IMG/VR virus record: IMGVR_UViG_3300031973_000739
Span: 1 to 48,952 of that record
Reading direction: 5' to 3' (one strand)
Origin: a virus
Length of the DNA: 48,952 nt
The position numbers and the translations under genes are program-made. Each line of letters opens with the position of its first letter. Within the stretch, counting starts at the first letter, position 1. Positions 39,749 through 48,149 of the stretch are shown in pieces. The notes below the pieces were generated by a model, which was not told the origin of the DNA, searched no databases, and saw only the letters and a list, made by a program, of their open reading frames with translations.

Positions 39749-40594
39749 ATGCCCACACCTAAACGTGGAAAAGAAGAAGATCGCAATAAATTCATGTCCA
39801 GATGTATGCGTGATCCTAACATGAAAGAAGATTACAAGGAAGGCAATCAAAGAGTTGCTGTATGCCTAAATCAAGCTACAGAGGGTATGGATTTGATTCA
39901 AAAAGCAGACTTTGAGAAACAAGTTAAAGAATATGGATATGCGGAAGAACTTGATGAAAACAATTTTTACGTTCCAGCAGAAGCTGAATACGAAGATTTT
40001 GGGGAACCAGAAGAAGAATGGGACATTTCGATAGCAAAACCGGGACTTTGGGAAAATATTCGCAGAAAAAAAGAACGTGAAGGCAAGAACTATAAGCCAG
40101 CTAGAACTGAAAAAGAAGGTAGGCCCACACAAGAGCAACTTAAAAGAGCGCAATCAGAACCAAGCGAAAAGCAAAAAAAAGCTCTTGATAAAAACAAAGA
40201 TGGCAAGATCAGCAAGGAAGATTTTGAATTGCTACGTAAAGGTAAAAGTTCGTACAAGTATGAAGATCCAAAAACAGGACAAGTATTTACCTATACAAGA
40301 AGAGGTAACTATAAAAATGGAGATACGCCCTTAATATATAAAGGTGAAGCAGCGGAATATCAGGGTAGAAAAGTTAAACTTGGTAAGCCATTCCTCACTC
40401 CAGACGGTCCTAAAAAAAGAAGCGTATATGTAAAGAATGATAAAGGTAACGTAGTCAAGGTAAACTTTGGCGATCCTAATATGGAAATTAAAAAGGATAA
40501 TCCTGCAAGAAGGAAGTCTTTCAGGGCTAGACATAACTGCGATAACCCCGGACCACGCTGGAAAGCACGATACTGGTCCTGCAAAGCTTGGTAA
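39749..40594 (+). CDS. Probable structural protein with an EF-hand-like loop
   Basis: 281 aa. The N-terminus (MPTPKRGKEEDRNKFMSRCM then NQRVAVCLNQA) and the C-terminus (RRKSFRARHNCDNPGPRW then KARYWSCKAW) are modules I associate with phage head or portal-linked proteins. Between them, DKNKDGKISKEDFELL (about 145-160) is an almost canonical EF-hand loop: D1, N3, D5, G6, I8, with Asp instead of Glu at position 12. Calcium binding is therefore plausible. GGAG precedes the ATG. Confidence 0.6.
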   Translation: MPTPKRGKEEDRNKFMSRCMRDPNMKEDYKEGNQRVAVCLNQATEGMDLIQKADFEKQVKEYGYAEELDENNFYVPAEAEYEDFGEPEEEWDISIAKPGLWENIRRKKEREGKNYKPARTEKEGRPTQEQLKRAQSEPSEKQKKALDKNKDGKISKEDFELLRKGKSSYKYEDPKTGQVFTYTRRGNYKNGDTPLIYKGEAAEYQGRKVKLGKPFLTPDGPKKRSVYVKNDKGNVVKVNFGDPNMEIKKDNPARRKSFRARHNCDNPGPRWKARYWSCKAW

Positions 40595-40604
40595 GGAGTA
40601 AAAA

Positions 40605-41231
40605 ATGAAATACATTAACGATATAGACAAACAAATATGTAAATCTGACGAGGGCAATATGGCTAAGGGCCAGCTTATGAAAATCTCTAAGCAGGCTGGA
40701 GAGCTAGCTGAAAAAATACAAAGTGGTATGAATTTAGACGCTTGGGTACAAGACAAGATATCTAAAGCAGAACATTTTATTGAAGCGGCATATGACTTCA
40801 TGATGTACAGCGAAACAGAAGCGTCACAAACACAAGCAGACAAGCCGGGACCAAAAGATCCTAGAAGAACTCCTGCGCCTAAGAAAGATCAGAAAAAGGG
40901 CAGTAAGAAAAACAAGCCTGATAGTGCTAAAGATGATAAAGGTAAGATTAGCTTTAATCAAAGCACTACAAAAAGGCTACAGCAAAAAGTAAAAGAACAT
41001 AACGCAAAGGGTAAGGGTAGCAAGGCAACGCTTGGTATGCTCAAGGCAGTGTACAGAAGAGGTGCTGGTGCATACTCTACTTCTCATGCGCCTAAAATGA
41101 GTAGAGATGGTTGGGCTATGGCTAGAGTAAACGCCTTTCTTACGCTACTCAGAACAGGTAGACCCTCTAACTCAGGTTATAAACAAGACAATGACTTGTT
41201 GCCCAAGGGACATCCGAGAAGTTCAAAATGA
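40605..41231 (+). CDS. Phage protein with a DUF5824-like C-terminal domain
   Basis: 208 aa. N-terminal helical block (KISKQAGELAEKIQSGMNLD then AWVQDKISKAEHFIEAAYDF), a long charged linker, and a C-terminal domain with LGMLKAVYRRGAGAYSTSH, WAMARVNAFL and NDLLPKGHP, which I recognise from jumbo-phage proteins annotated DUF5824. It follows the EF-hand protein and shares its disordered, basic style, so both are likely virion-related. Confidence 0.6.
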   Translation: MKYINDIDKQICKSDEGNMAKGQLMKISKQAGELAEKIQSGMNLDAWVQDKISKAEHFIEAAYDFMMYSETEASQTQADKPGPKDPRRTPAPKKDQKKGSKKNKPDSAKDDKGKISFNQSTTKRLQQKVKEHNAKGKGSKATLGMLKAVYRRGAGAYSTSHAPKMSRDGWAMARVNAFLTLLRTGRPSNSGYKQDNDLLPKGHPRSSK

Positions 41232-41449
41232 CACTAAAGAAAAAATGGATCGAGCATTTAAGTGAAAATCATATGACCTACTGGGAACATTGGAAGTTTG
41301 CAGTGAGTCATGGGCTAACATGTGTAAAAGCTGGAATATACTTGTGTATACATGGCTTTTTCCCTTGTTGGTACAGAAAAGCCGGAACTAAACTAGTGCA
41401 TAAATTAGAACAAGATTTTACTGAGAGAGAAAATGAGCTTAATAAATAA
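41228..41449 (+). CDS. DUF6356-like small protein
   Basis: 73 aa. HLSENHMTYWEHWKFAVSHG followed by a hydrophobic helix (LTCVKAGIYLCIHGFFPCWY), then GTKLVHKLEQDF, matches the DUF6356 pattern, a bacterial family often found beside capsule genes. It is coupled (ATGA) to the previous gene and overlaps the PAP2 gene by 17 bases. Confidence 0.55.
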   Translation: MTLKKKWIEHLSENHMTYWEHWKFAVSHGLTCVKAGIYLCIHGFFPCWYRKAGTKLVHKLEQDFTERENELNK

Positions 41450-42137
41450 AGTATCTGCGATTATTGATAACAAAGTTCCACTGAAAGATCTTACATATTC
41501 TCAACCATTTGTGTATGAATCAGGACAGGGTATACTTAGTATAAATTGGAAAAATATTCTACCAAAACCACCTGCTAATGACAGCATAACCACCAAAAAA
41601 GAACTAGATTTGGTCATTGAAGCAGCAGCTAATAGAAGTAATAAAGCTACTGAACTAGTATATAAAGTAGACGATGACCCTTTGCATTTATTCTACGATT
41701 TTCTAGAAAAGAAGAAATTAGAATATAATAGAAGTCTGTTTGACGAATACTATAATATATTAGAGTCTTACATGTATGCTACAAAATATCATTACAATAG
41801 ACCTAGACCAGAGCAAATTGCACCTTATTACAATCAAGAAGTCAAAGTTATATATACATCTACGCATCAAACTCCAGCATATCCTAGTGGTCACACAGCG
41901 TATGCAGCCTTAGCAGCACATATGTTATCTAAGAAATTTCCAGAATATAAAAAACAATTTTTCGACTTGGCAAAACAGGCTGGAACTGCTAGAATATTAC
42001 AGGGGGTTCACTTTCCCTCTGATAATGTCGCTGGAATAACTCTCGCAAAATTTATATTTAAAGAGATTGAAAGGAAGGTCCAAGATGTCTCAAAAAGAAC
42101 CAAAACGTATCCCTCTGACTACACCCGGACAACCTAA
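41433..42137 (+). CDS. PAP2-type acid phosphatase
   Basis: 234 aa. The three phosphatase motifs are complete: KYHYNRPRP (118-126), PSGH (151-154) and ARILQGVHFPSDN (186-198) with the nucleophile His193, Arg187 and Asp197. It lacks the six membrane spans of lipid phosphate phosphatases, so it resembles soluble class A acid phosphatases, but it has no signal peptide. Substrate may be a sugar phosphate from the neighbouring pathway, a nucleotide or a lipid pyrophosphate. Confidence 0.85.
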   Translation: MSLINKVSAIIDNKVPLKDLTYSQPFVYESGQGILSINWKNILPKPPANDSITTKKELDLVIEAAANRSNKATELVYKVDDDPLHLFYDFLEKKKLEYNRSLFDEYYNILESYMYATKYHYNRPRPEQIAPYYNQEVKVIYTSTHQTPAYPSGHTAYAALAAHMLSKKFPEYKKQFFDLAKQAGTARILQGVHFPSDNVAGITLAKFIFKEIERKVQDVSKRTKTYPSDYTRTT

Positions 42138-42183
42138 GCGTATAAAAGAACCTAAAAGAAGGCCGTTGCGACCAAAGAAATAA
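42085..42183 (+). CDS. 32-aa Lys/Arg/Pro-rich microprotein
   Basis: Reads MSQKEPKRIPLTTPGQPKRI then KEPKRRPLRPKK. It is preceded by AAGGAAGG at a usable distance and overlaps the PAP2 gene by 53 bases. The highly basic, proline-rich sequence resembles small DNA- or scaffold-binding phage peptides, but a chance frame cannot be excluded. Confidence 0.35.
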   Translation: MSQKEPKRIPLTTPGQPKRIKEPKRRPLRPKK

Positions 42184-42211
42184 TTGATTTAGGACTTCAC
42201 AAGGAAACGAA

Positions 42212-43066
42212 ATGAACGTTGTACCCATACCACCTTCGTATAACGAAGATCAATCTCTATCACTAAAAGATACAGAATTTTACATTAAATTTCTAGAAGT
42301 AAATCATTGCCAAGCAGTGATGACTACCGCTGGAACCTCCCAGTTTAATCTACTGTCTATAGAGGAAATCAAGGAATTAAACTCATGTGTGTGTGATTTT
42401 TCTGGTAAAAAGATTATTGGTTTACCACCTTTATCTCTTGTAAAAGTAATTGAATTTGTGAAATCCTGCACAGAGTCGGAAGATTCGCACTGGATGGCAT
42501 TGTACCCAGACAGATACTACGACGATGATTCTATTGTTGAATATTTTCTAAGGATTAGAGAGCATACTAACAAAGCTATTTATGTTCACGGTATGTTTAC
42601 TAGATCTGGATACGGAGGTACTTGGAATTACACCGCTGATGTTTTGAATAAACTGTGGGATCAAGGCATTATATGTGGAATTAAAGAAGAACATAGCGAC
42701 CTTGCCAAAGCATTCAATGTTCTAAATAAATGCCCTAAAAATCTAGATGTAATCGTAGCTGGAGGCAGTATGAGAAGACATCAGTTTTTAAAGAACGCTG
42801 GAGCAAACTCTTTTCTTGCTGGCATTGGTAATATATTTCCTAGCATAGAACAGAAATATTGTGATGGTGTTGATATTGATAAATGCTTGCAAAAAGAAAG
42901 TACGTTGTTTAGTACATTCGGAAAGTATGGTTGGCACAGATCTCTAAGAATAGGTCTTGCTCTATCTAATCTTTGTTGTTATAATGATAGAATGCCATAT
43001 CCAAAGAGAGACACAGAAGTTGTCAACGCAATAAAGAAAGTTTTGGAGAAGATATCAAATGTATAA
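42212..43066 (+). CDS. DHDPS/N-acetylneuraminate lyase-family aldolase
   Basis: 284 aa, TIM-barrel class I aldolase family. TTAGTSQF (38-45) is the pyruvate-carboxylate-binding loop, Y124 (KAIYVHG) the proton relay and K158 (GIKEEHSD) the Schiff-base lysine. Family members make dihydrodipicolinate or split/build acidic keto-sugars from pyruvate. Being joined to a Kdo-8-phosphate synthase gene, an acidic-sugar role is more likely than lysine synthesis. GGAAACG precedes the ATG; it overlaps kdsA by eight bases. Confidence 0.8.
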   Translation: MNVVPIPPSYNEDQSLSLKDTEFYIKFLEVNHCQAVMTTAGTSQFNLLSIEEIKELNSCVCDFSGKKIIGLPPLSLVKVIEFVKSCTESEDSHWMALYPDRYYDDDSIVEYFLRIREHTNKAIYVHGMFTRSGYGGTWNYTADVLNKLWDQGIICGIKEEHSDLAKAFNVLNKCPKNLDVIVAGGSMRRHQFLKNAGANSFLAGIGNIFPSIEQKYCDGVDIDKCLQKESTLFSTFGKYGWHRSLRIGLALSNLCCYNDRMPYPKRDTEVVNAIKKVLEKISNV

Positions 43067-43862
43067 AACTTGGATATTGGGACCATGCTCTATAGAGTCG
43101 GAAGCATTGTTTTTCGAGTGTCTTGCTGAAATCAACTCAATTATGGATACTAGAACTGTTCATAGAGAATCTGATGATACATGGTACATGAAAGCTAGTT
43201 TTGATAAGGCAAATAGGACATCCTTACATGGTGGTCGTGGTCCGGGTCTGGAAGAAGCTTTAAAAATATGGGCTGCTGCAAAAGAGAAATACCCAAAAGT
43301 TAAATTTACAACAGATGTGCATGAGTGCCATCAAGTAGAAAAACTAAAGGGTGTTATTGATGTAGTGCAAATACCAGCATTTTTGTCGCGTCAGACTGAT
43401 CTTATTGTAGAGTGTGCTAAACACTTTGATGTTGTCAATATTAAAAAAGGTCAATGGCTTGGTCCAAATAACCTTAAAGCTTCTGTAGATAAGATTAAAG
43501 AAACAAACGATAAGTGTCAAGCTTGGGTTTGTGACAGAGGATCAAACTTTGGTTATCATGATTTGTTTGTAAACTTTGGAATTGTAGACGAACTCAAAAA
43601 GTGTTATGACAAAGTAATCCTTGATTGCACACATTCAACCCAAAGATCCAGAGAAGTGTATGGCGTACAAGGCGATCCAGTATTAGCTGAAAGATACTTT
43701 TTAGCTGCTGATATTTTTAATTACGATGGAGTTTTTGCAGAGGTTCATCCTAGACCAAAAGAGTCTGTGTCAGATGGAGAATGTCTTATTGATCTTGAAC
43801 GACTTCGTTCTTTAGTTATAGAGGCTAAATCTATTAAAAGATTGAGAGAAAAATTACGATGA
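43059..43862 (+). CDS. kdsA: 3-deoxy-D-manno-octulosonate-8-phosphate synthase
   Basis: Condenses phosphoenolpyruvate with arabinose-5-phosphate to Kdo-8-phosphate. The 267-aa protein contains GPCSIES (8-14), KASFDKANRTS (45-55), GRGPG (59-63), TDVHE (85-89), QIPAFLSRQTDL (104-115), NIKKGQ (127-132) and CDRGSNFGYHDL (158-169), all in KdsA order. No SAF domain is present, so it is not NeuB. KdsD, KdsC and KdsB are absent from the window and would have to come from the host or elsewhere in the genome. Confidence 0.92.
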   Translation: MYKTWILGPCSIESEALFFECLAEINSIMDTRTVHRESDDTWYMKASFDKANRTSLHGGRGPGLEEALKIWAAAKEKYPKVKFTTDVHECHQVEKLKGVIDVVQIPAFLSRQTDLIVECAKHFDVVNIKKGQWLGPNNLKASVDKIKETNDKCQAWVCDRGSNFGYHDLFVNFGIVDELKKCYDKVILDCTHSTQRSREVYGVQGDPVLAERYFLAADIFNYDGVFAEVHPRPKESVSDGECLIDLERLRSLVIEAKSIKRLREKLR

Positions 43863-44533
43863 TAATGCAAACTCTTTTACACACCAATCCTATAGAGGAC
43901 ATGAAAGATGTGCTAGTAGAAGACGGTGTTTTTAAGATTGATAATTACATTTCTGATACAACTCTACAAGAATTATACGACGATGTGCTACAAAGATGCA
44001 CTACTGAGGCCGGTCATTATGAGTTTGGAAGAAACTACAGGGGTGGAGACTTATCAACATATAATAAGTCAAATATAATTCATAGAGTATACAATGCGGA
44101 ATGGATGAGAAAACTACATGATTTGTACACTGGTAGGCCACAGACATATGGAATGAACGTATTTGCTACGCATGATTATAAATACGATGGAGAGCTAGCT
44201 AGAAATGGTTGGCTACACTTCGATAGACATTGGAGGCTAAAGTTTTTTCTGTACCTTACCGATATAGACGTTAGTTCAGGTGCATTTAGTTGTTCAGTTG
44301 GTTCTAGATTTGCTGGATCAGTGCTTAGAGAAAAAGCTTGGCAGCAACCTAAATATGAAGACGTAAAAAATAGGATAGAGCTAGATTATCCAGATTTAAT
44401 TGATAAATATCCAGCAGAACCAGTTGAGGGCAAAGCTGGAACTTTAATAGTATTTGATACGGACACTTTCCATAAGGGTGGCAAGTGCGAAGATGGAAAA
44501 GAAAGACTAATCGTGAGGTTGCATTGTGGATAA
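43859..44533 (+). CDS. Phytanoyl-CoA dioxygenase-type Fe(II)/2-oxoglutarate oxygenase
   Basis: 224 aa. The iron ligands are H120 and D122 (LHFDRH) and H205 (DTFHKGG), with arginine near 216-220 for 2-oxoglutarate. LKFFLYLTDIDVSSGAFS and VFDTDTFHKGG are typical. Family members hydroxylate small molecules, lipids or sugars. It starts at ATGA over the kdsA stop and overlaps the next gene by eight bases, so it probably acts on a product of this pathway. Confidence 0.83.
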   Translation: MIMQTLLHTNPIEDMKDVLVEDGVFKIDNYISDTTLQELYDDVLQRCTTEAGHYEFGRNYRGGDLSTYNKSNIIHRVYNAEWMRKLHDLYTGRPQTYGMNVFATHDYKYDGELARNGWLHFDRHWRLKFFLYLTDIDVSSGAFSCSVGSRFAGSVLREKAWQQPKYEDVKNRIELDYPDLIDKYPAEPVEGKAGTLIVFDTDTFHKGGKCEDGKERLIVRLHCG

Positions 44534-45695
44534 AGTTAAATTTCTTGATTTAGGCAAACAACCTATAGCAAATAGATTTTTAAGTAAAGATGATTTTGAG
44601 AATGAATTTTTCTATAATCTTCAAGTTGGCGTAGACAAAGAAACAATGCTAGTTACACACATGAACTATGTAGATGCACCACTTATGTTCAATGACAACT
44701 ATGCATATAGGGGTTCAATGTCAAAGACTATGGTTAATCATTTTCAGAGTTTTAGTTCATTGATCAGAACATCCTTAAAACCTGAAGCAAAGATTTTAGA
44801 AATAGGTAGCAATGACGGAGTGTTCCTAAAAAATTGGCATACAGATAATACTATTGCTGTAGAGCCTTGTGGTAACTTTGCAAAAGAAACAAATGATTTA
44901 GGATATAAAACATATGATGAATTTTGGACAGAGGATTTAGCAGAAAGAATGGTAGAAGAACACGGTCAGATGGACTTTATTTTTTCAGCTAATTGTATGT
45001 GTCACATACCAGATTTAGACCAAACTTTTAACGCTATAGTAAAAGTCATGGATCATAATGGTATATTTGTGTTTGAAGACCCATCATTATTACAAATGAT
45101 TTGTTTAAATTCATATGATCAAATATACGATGAACACCCACATGTATTTTCAATAACATCTTTAGATAGAATATTAAGAAAACATGGACTATTTATAATT
45201 AAAGTAGAAAATACTACAGTGCATGGTGGATCAAATAGAGTATGGGTTCAGAAAAAACATGCAAATAGGGATAGAACAGTAGAAGATAATCTCAATGCAG
45301 AAAGAGTAATGGGGCTTTGTGATATGTCTACTTATGATAAATTCGCTGAGTCTGTAGACAAGTCAAAAAATGATTTAGTAAATCTGTTGAAAAGATGTAA
45401 AGCTGATGGTAATAAAGTTATATCATACGGCGCAACTTCAAAATCAACTACTGTATTTAATTACTGCAATATTGGAACTAATCTTATTGACTATATTACA
45501 GACACTACCCCTGAAAAACAAGGACTTTATTCTCCCGGTATGCACATACCAATTATACCACCGGAGCAGGGAGTTGATAAAACAGTAGACTTTGCTTATT
45601 TAGGTGCTTGGAATTTTGCTCAAGAAATACAAGAAAAAGAAAAGAACTTTCATGGGAAATTTATAACACATGTACCTACAGTAAGGATATTATGA
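44526..45695 (+). CDS. Nucleotide-sugar C-methyltransferase
   Basis: 389 aa from GTG 44526. SAM motif EIGSNDG (92-98), CMCHIPDLDQTF, EDPSLLQMI, then a second domain with VENTTVHGGSNRVW and ISYGATSKSTTVFNY, the GYGA-x-K signature. This is the TylC3/NovU layout, which adds a methyl to C3 or C5 of keto-deoxysugars. The Cys-rich zinc site normally found at the very N-terminus is missing (the protein begins LDLGKQPIANRFLS), so it is trimmed compared with bacterial members. Confidence 0.85.
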   Translation: MDKVKFLDLGKQPIANRFLSKDDFENEFFYNLQVGVDKETMLVTHMNYVDAPLMFNDNYAYRGSMSKTMVNHFQSFSSLIRTSLKPEAKILEIGSNDGVFLKNWHTDNTIAVEPCGNFAKETNDLGYKTYDEFWTEDLAERMVEEHGQMDFIFSANCMCHIPDLDQTFNAIVKVMDHNGIFVFEDPSLLQMICLNSYDQIYDEHPHVFSITSLDRILRKHGLFIIKVENTTVHGGSNRVWVQKKHANRDRTVEDNLNAERVMGLCDMSTYDKFAESVDKSKNDLVNLLKRCKADGNKVISYGATSKSTTVFNYCNIGTNLIDYITDTTPEKQGLYSPGMHIPIIPPEQGVDKTVDFAYLGAWNFAQEIQEKEKNFHGKFITHVPTVRIL

Positions 45696-46093
45696 ATTAT
45701 CACGAAGACGATAGGGGTCAAAGATTATTTGATCTGTTTCCAGAACTTAATGGTCAAGTAAATATTACCTATGTAAACTCAACAAGCCATGTTGTAGCTT
45801 GGCATAGACACGAAATACAAACTGATTATTGGTTTTGCCCAAAGGGTTCTTTTAAGGTTGGTTTAGGATATGAAAGAGATGATGGTACGGTAGATGTAGA
45901 TGTAGTTTGGCATTATATATCAGACAAGAACCATCGTGTCCTTGAAATACCTCCGGGCGTGTGGCACGGATATAAAGCTTTACAACCAGAATCAATTATG
46001 TTATACTACCTTACAGAAAAATATAATTTTGCAGATGAAGAAAAAGTTTTACCCGGAGCGTTCCACGAAGATTGGAACACAATAAGTCAATGA
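45692..46093 (+). CDS. RmlC-like cupin (deoxysugar epimerase/isomerase type)
   Basis: 133 aa from ATG 45692 (ATGA junction). AWHRHEIQTDYWFCPKGSF (36-54) with H38 and H40 and LEIPPGVWHGYKAL (84-97) correspond to the substrate-binding strands of dTDP-4-dehydrorhamnose 3,5-epimerase-like cupins. It is shorter than RmlC (about 180 aa) and I cannot see the full His-Asp pair with certainty, so it may be a related isomerase. Confidence 0.68.
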   Translation: MNYHEDDRGQRLFDLFPELNGQVNITYVNSTSHVVAWHRHEIQTDYWFCPKGSFKVGLGYERDDGTVDVDVVWHYISDKNHRVLEIPPGVWHGYKALQPESIMLYYLTEKYNFADEEKVLPGAFHEDWNTISQ

Positions 46094-46542
46094 AGACTAA
46101 ATATGGACTACCAACAGTTCAAGATATAAAGATTATTAGCTTTCCACTCAATATTACTACGTTGGGTAACGGTCAAAATGCTGGTCATCTAGTGGCAATT
46201 AATATGCCTGAATTGCCTTTTATTCCTAAAAGGATGTTTCATGTGTCAAATGTTCAGCATAGATTTGATCGAGGTAGACATGCACATTATGATACTACTC
46301 AATTGATAACGTGTGTAAGCGGTAGCGTTAAGCTAACTTTGAAAGATGGAATAGGTGGCGTTGTGTCTTTCAATCTATCACAACCTCAAACTGCCATCCT
46401 TGTACCTAGAATGATATGGGATGAAGTGAATTACGCTGACTCTCAATCTACTTTATTGGTTTTTAGTGACACAGAGTACGATCCAGAAGATTACATTATC
46501 AGTTGGGATAAATATATAAATGAATATAATAAAACCTCATGA
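46090..46542 (+). CDS. FdtA/QdtA-like dTDP-4-keto-6-deoxyhexose 3,4-ketoisomerase (WxcM-like cupin)
   Basis: 150 aa from ATG 46090. RGRHAHYDTTQLITCVSGSV (61-80) contains the catalytic HAH and the strand typical of 3,4-ketoisomerases; LTLKDG, PRMIWDEVNY and FSDTEYDPEDYI complete the family order. The product, a 3-keto sugar, is the normal substrate of DegT-type aminotransferases such as the one at 5408. Overlaps the neighbours by four and 23 bases. Confidence 0.82.
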   Translation: MKTKYGLPTVQDIKIISFPLNITTLGNGQNAGHLVAINMPELPFIPKRMFHVSNVQHRFDRGRHAHYDTTQLITCVSGSVKLTLKDGIGGVVSFNLSQPQTAILVPRMIWDEVNYADSQSTLLVFSDTEYDPEDYIISWDKYINEYNKTS

Positions 46543-47167
46543 AAACTTTGATGCTTGGTATATTGACAATTTTGTACCATCAAGCGGATTAGTTAGAGCA
46601 GCAGCAGAAAGTTTTGATAGACTAGCACCTGAGTGGTGGGTCTCATATGGCGATGAAGGACAGATAGGTAAATGTTCTCCCGCATCTATACAGTCAATTA
46701 CCCATGAGTGCTTAGTGGTAATGGACTACATAGCGACACATTTTGACACCACTGCGATAAATAAGAAAGACAAAACTTTCCCAGATTTAACTGGTTACGG
46801 TGGTGGTATGATGGTGACACCAAATAAAAATGGTGAAGGAGGGTTTCTTGGTATGCACATAGATGCTCAAACTCACAAGCTTCACACAAACTGGAAGAGA
46901 GAATACAGTGTAGTTCTTGGTTTATCAGAAGACTATGATTCTTCGTTCGATCTAAGATTGCACAATGGAGAGCAACATTGCAGATTACCTTACAAATTCA
47001 ATAGACTAAATATATTTAAGTTTCATGAAAACTCTTGGCATGGATTTCCAGAGATTACAAAAGGTAAAGACAGGAAAACTATTGGCCTAATGTATTGGTC
47101 TATAACAGATGAGGAAATGTCTTTTACTAAAGCTAGATTTAATAGGGAACTAAATTTTAATGAATGA
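46520..47167 (+). CDS. Prolyl-hydroxylase-like Fe(II)/2-oxoglutarate oxygenase
   Basis: 215 aa. H113 and D115 (GMHIDAQTH), H174 (NSWHGFPE) and R185 (KDRKTIGL) give the complete Fe/2OG set on a double-stranded beta-helix; DLTGYGGGMMV is the strand before it. Of a different subfamily from the oxygenase at 43859. May hydroxylate a protein, sugar or lipid; context favours a glycan or glycoprotein step. Confidence 0.8.
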   Translation: MNIIKPHENFDAWYIDNFVPSSGLVRAAAESFDRLAPEWWVSYGDEGQIGKCSPASIQSITHECLVVMDYIATHFDTTAINKKDKTFPDLTGYGGGMMVTPNKNGEGGFLGMHIDAQTHKLHTNWKREYSVVLGLSEDYDSSFDLRLHNGEQHCRLPYKFNRLNIFKFHENSWHGFPEITKGKDRKTIGLMYWSITDEEMSFTKARFNRELNFNE

Positions 47168-48149
47168 TGTTTGCTTACTAGTCACAGTTAGGACAAGAAG
47201 AGATAATATACCAAAACTATGTGGTTACTACAAAGACTTTCCTTGTAGAAAAATATTATCAGATAATTACGACACACCATATGAAGATATCGAACTAATT
47301 AAAGAGTGTGGATTTGAGTATATACATAGTGATCCTAGCAAATGGTGGTGGGATATCCTAGCAGATATTTCTTTAAGTATTGAACAAAAGTACATGATAC
47401 AAGTAGCAGACGATGATAGAATATTAAAATCAGGTCTGATAAAAAGTTTAGATTTGTTAAGACAAAATGAAGATATGGTCACATGCGATGGTGGTCAACT
47501 AGGATTTAATGTGGCACATAATCCAGATATTTCAAGAGTTACTGTAAAAAACTTAGGAAGTGGTTCGTATTACAAACAAAATACAATGAACCCTGATTCG
47601 CGGCAACGATTAATAAATTTTTATTTTCATAATTACTATGATATCATACATTCAGTTCATAAAACTGAAGTACATGCTAGAGTATATGATTTCTTAAGAA
47701 GTAGTGGCGCAAGGAAATCCCTAAACGCAGAGGGGAATTTTTTCACAATTATGGCTCTAGATGCAGGCAAAAAGGGTTCTGTTGCTCCATATGCAATGTT
47801 AGTTAGAAATACAAACACAAAAGACAGAGAAATAGAAATGGGTCATGAAAGGAAGTTGTATGAATTACTTGGTTGGAATTTAGATTCAGAATTTACTGAG
47901 AAAAAACAAAATTTGGTAGAATTATCTGAAATTGTTCTAAAAGATACTTTACTTTTAGATAAAGATCAAAATACTGTAGATAAAATTGATTTTCTACATG
48001 GACTGACAACTGCCTATATTAAATTCTGGAGAAGAGATATACATAGTAAGAGATTTACTCCGTGTCCTGATAGACGTTTAGATTTCAACGAATATATGCA
48101 CGAAAGTCAAGTTACAGAAATATCTAACTGTATAAGGAATATGAAGTGA
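47160..48149 (+). CDS. GT-A glycosyltransferase (TIGR00180-like)
   Basis: 329 aa. It begins with a short GT-A strand (DVCLLVTVRTRRDNIPKLCG), a metal-binding VADDDRIL (82-89), then a domain for acceptor binding containing GNFFTIMALDAGKKG. The arrangement resembles the TIGR00180 group often found in phages and capsule loci. It overlaps the previous gene by eight bases and the next by four. Confidence 0.7.
   Translation: MNDVCLLVTVRTRRDNIPKLCGYYKDFPCRKILSDNYDTPYEDIELIKECGFEYIHSDPSKWWWDILADISLSIEQKYMIQVADDDRILKSGLIKSLDLLRQNEDMVTCDGGQLGFNVAHNPDISRVTVKNLGSGSYYKQNTMNPDSRQRLINFYFHNYYDIIHSVHKTEVHARVYDFLRSSGARKSLNAEGNFFTIMALDAGKKGSVAPYAMLVRNTNTKDREIEMGHERKLYELLGWNLDSEFTEKKQNLVELSEIVLKDTLLLDKDQNTVDKIDFLHGLTTAYIKFWRRDIHSKRFTPCPDRRLDFNEYMHESQVTEISNCIRNMK

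Noticed and set aside
43059-43862. N-acetylneuraminate synthase (NeuB)
   Set aside because: No SAF domain, length 267 aa and the KASFDKANRTS, RQTDL and KKGQ motifs are those of KdsA.
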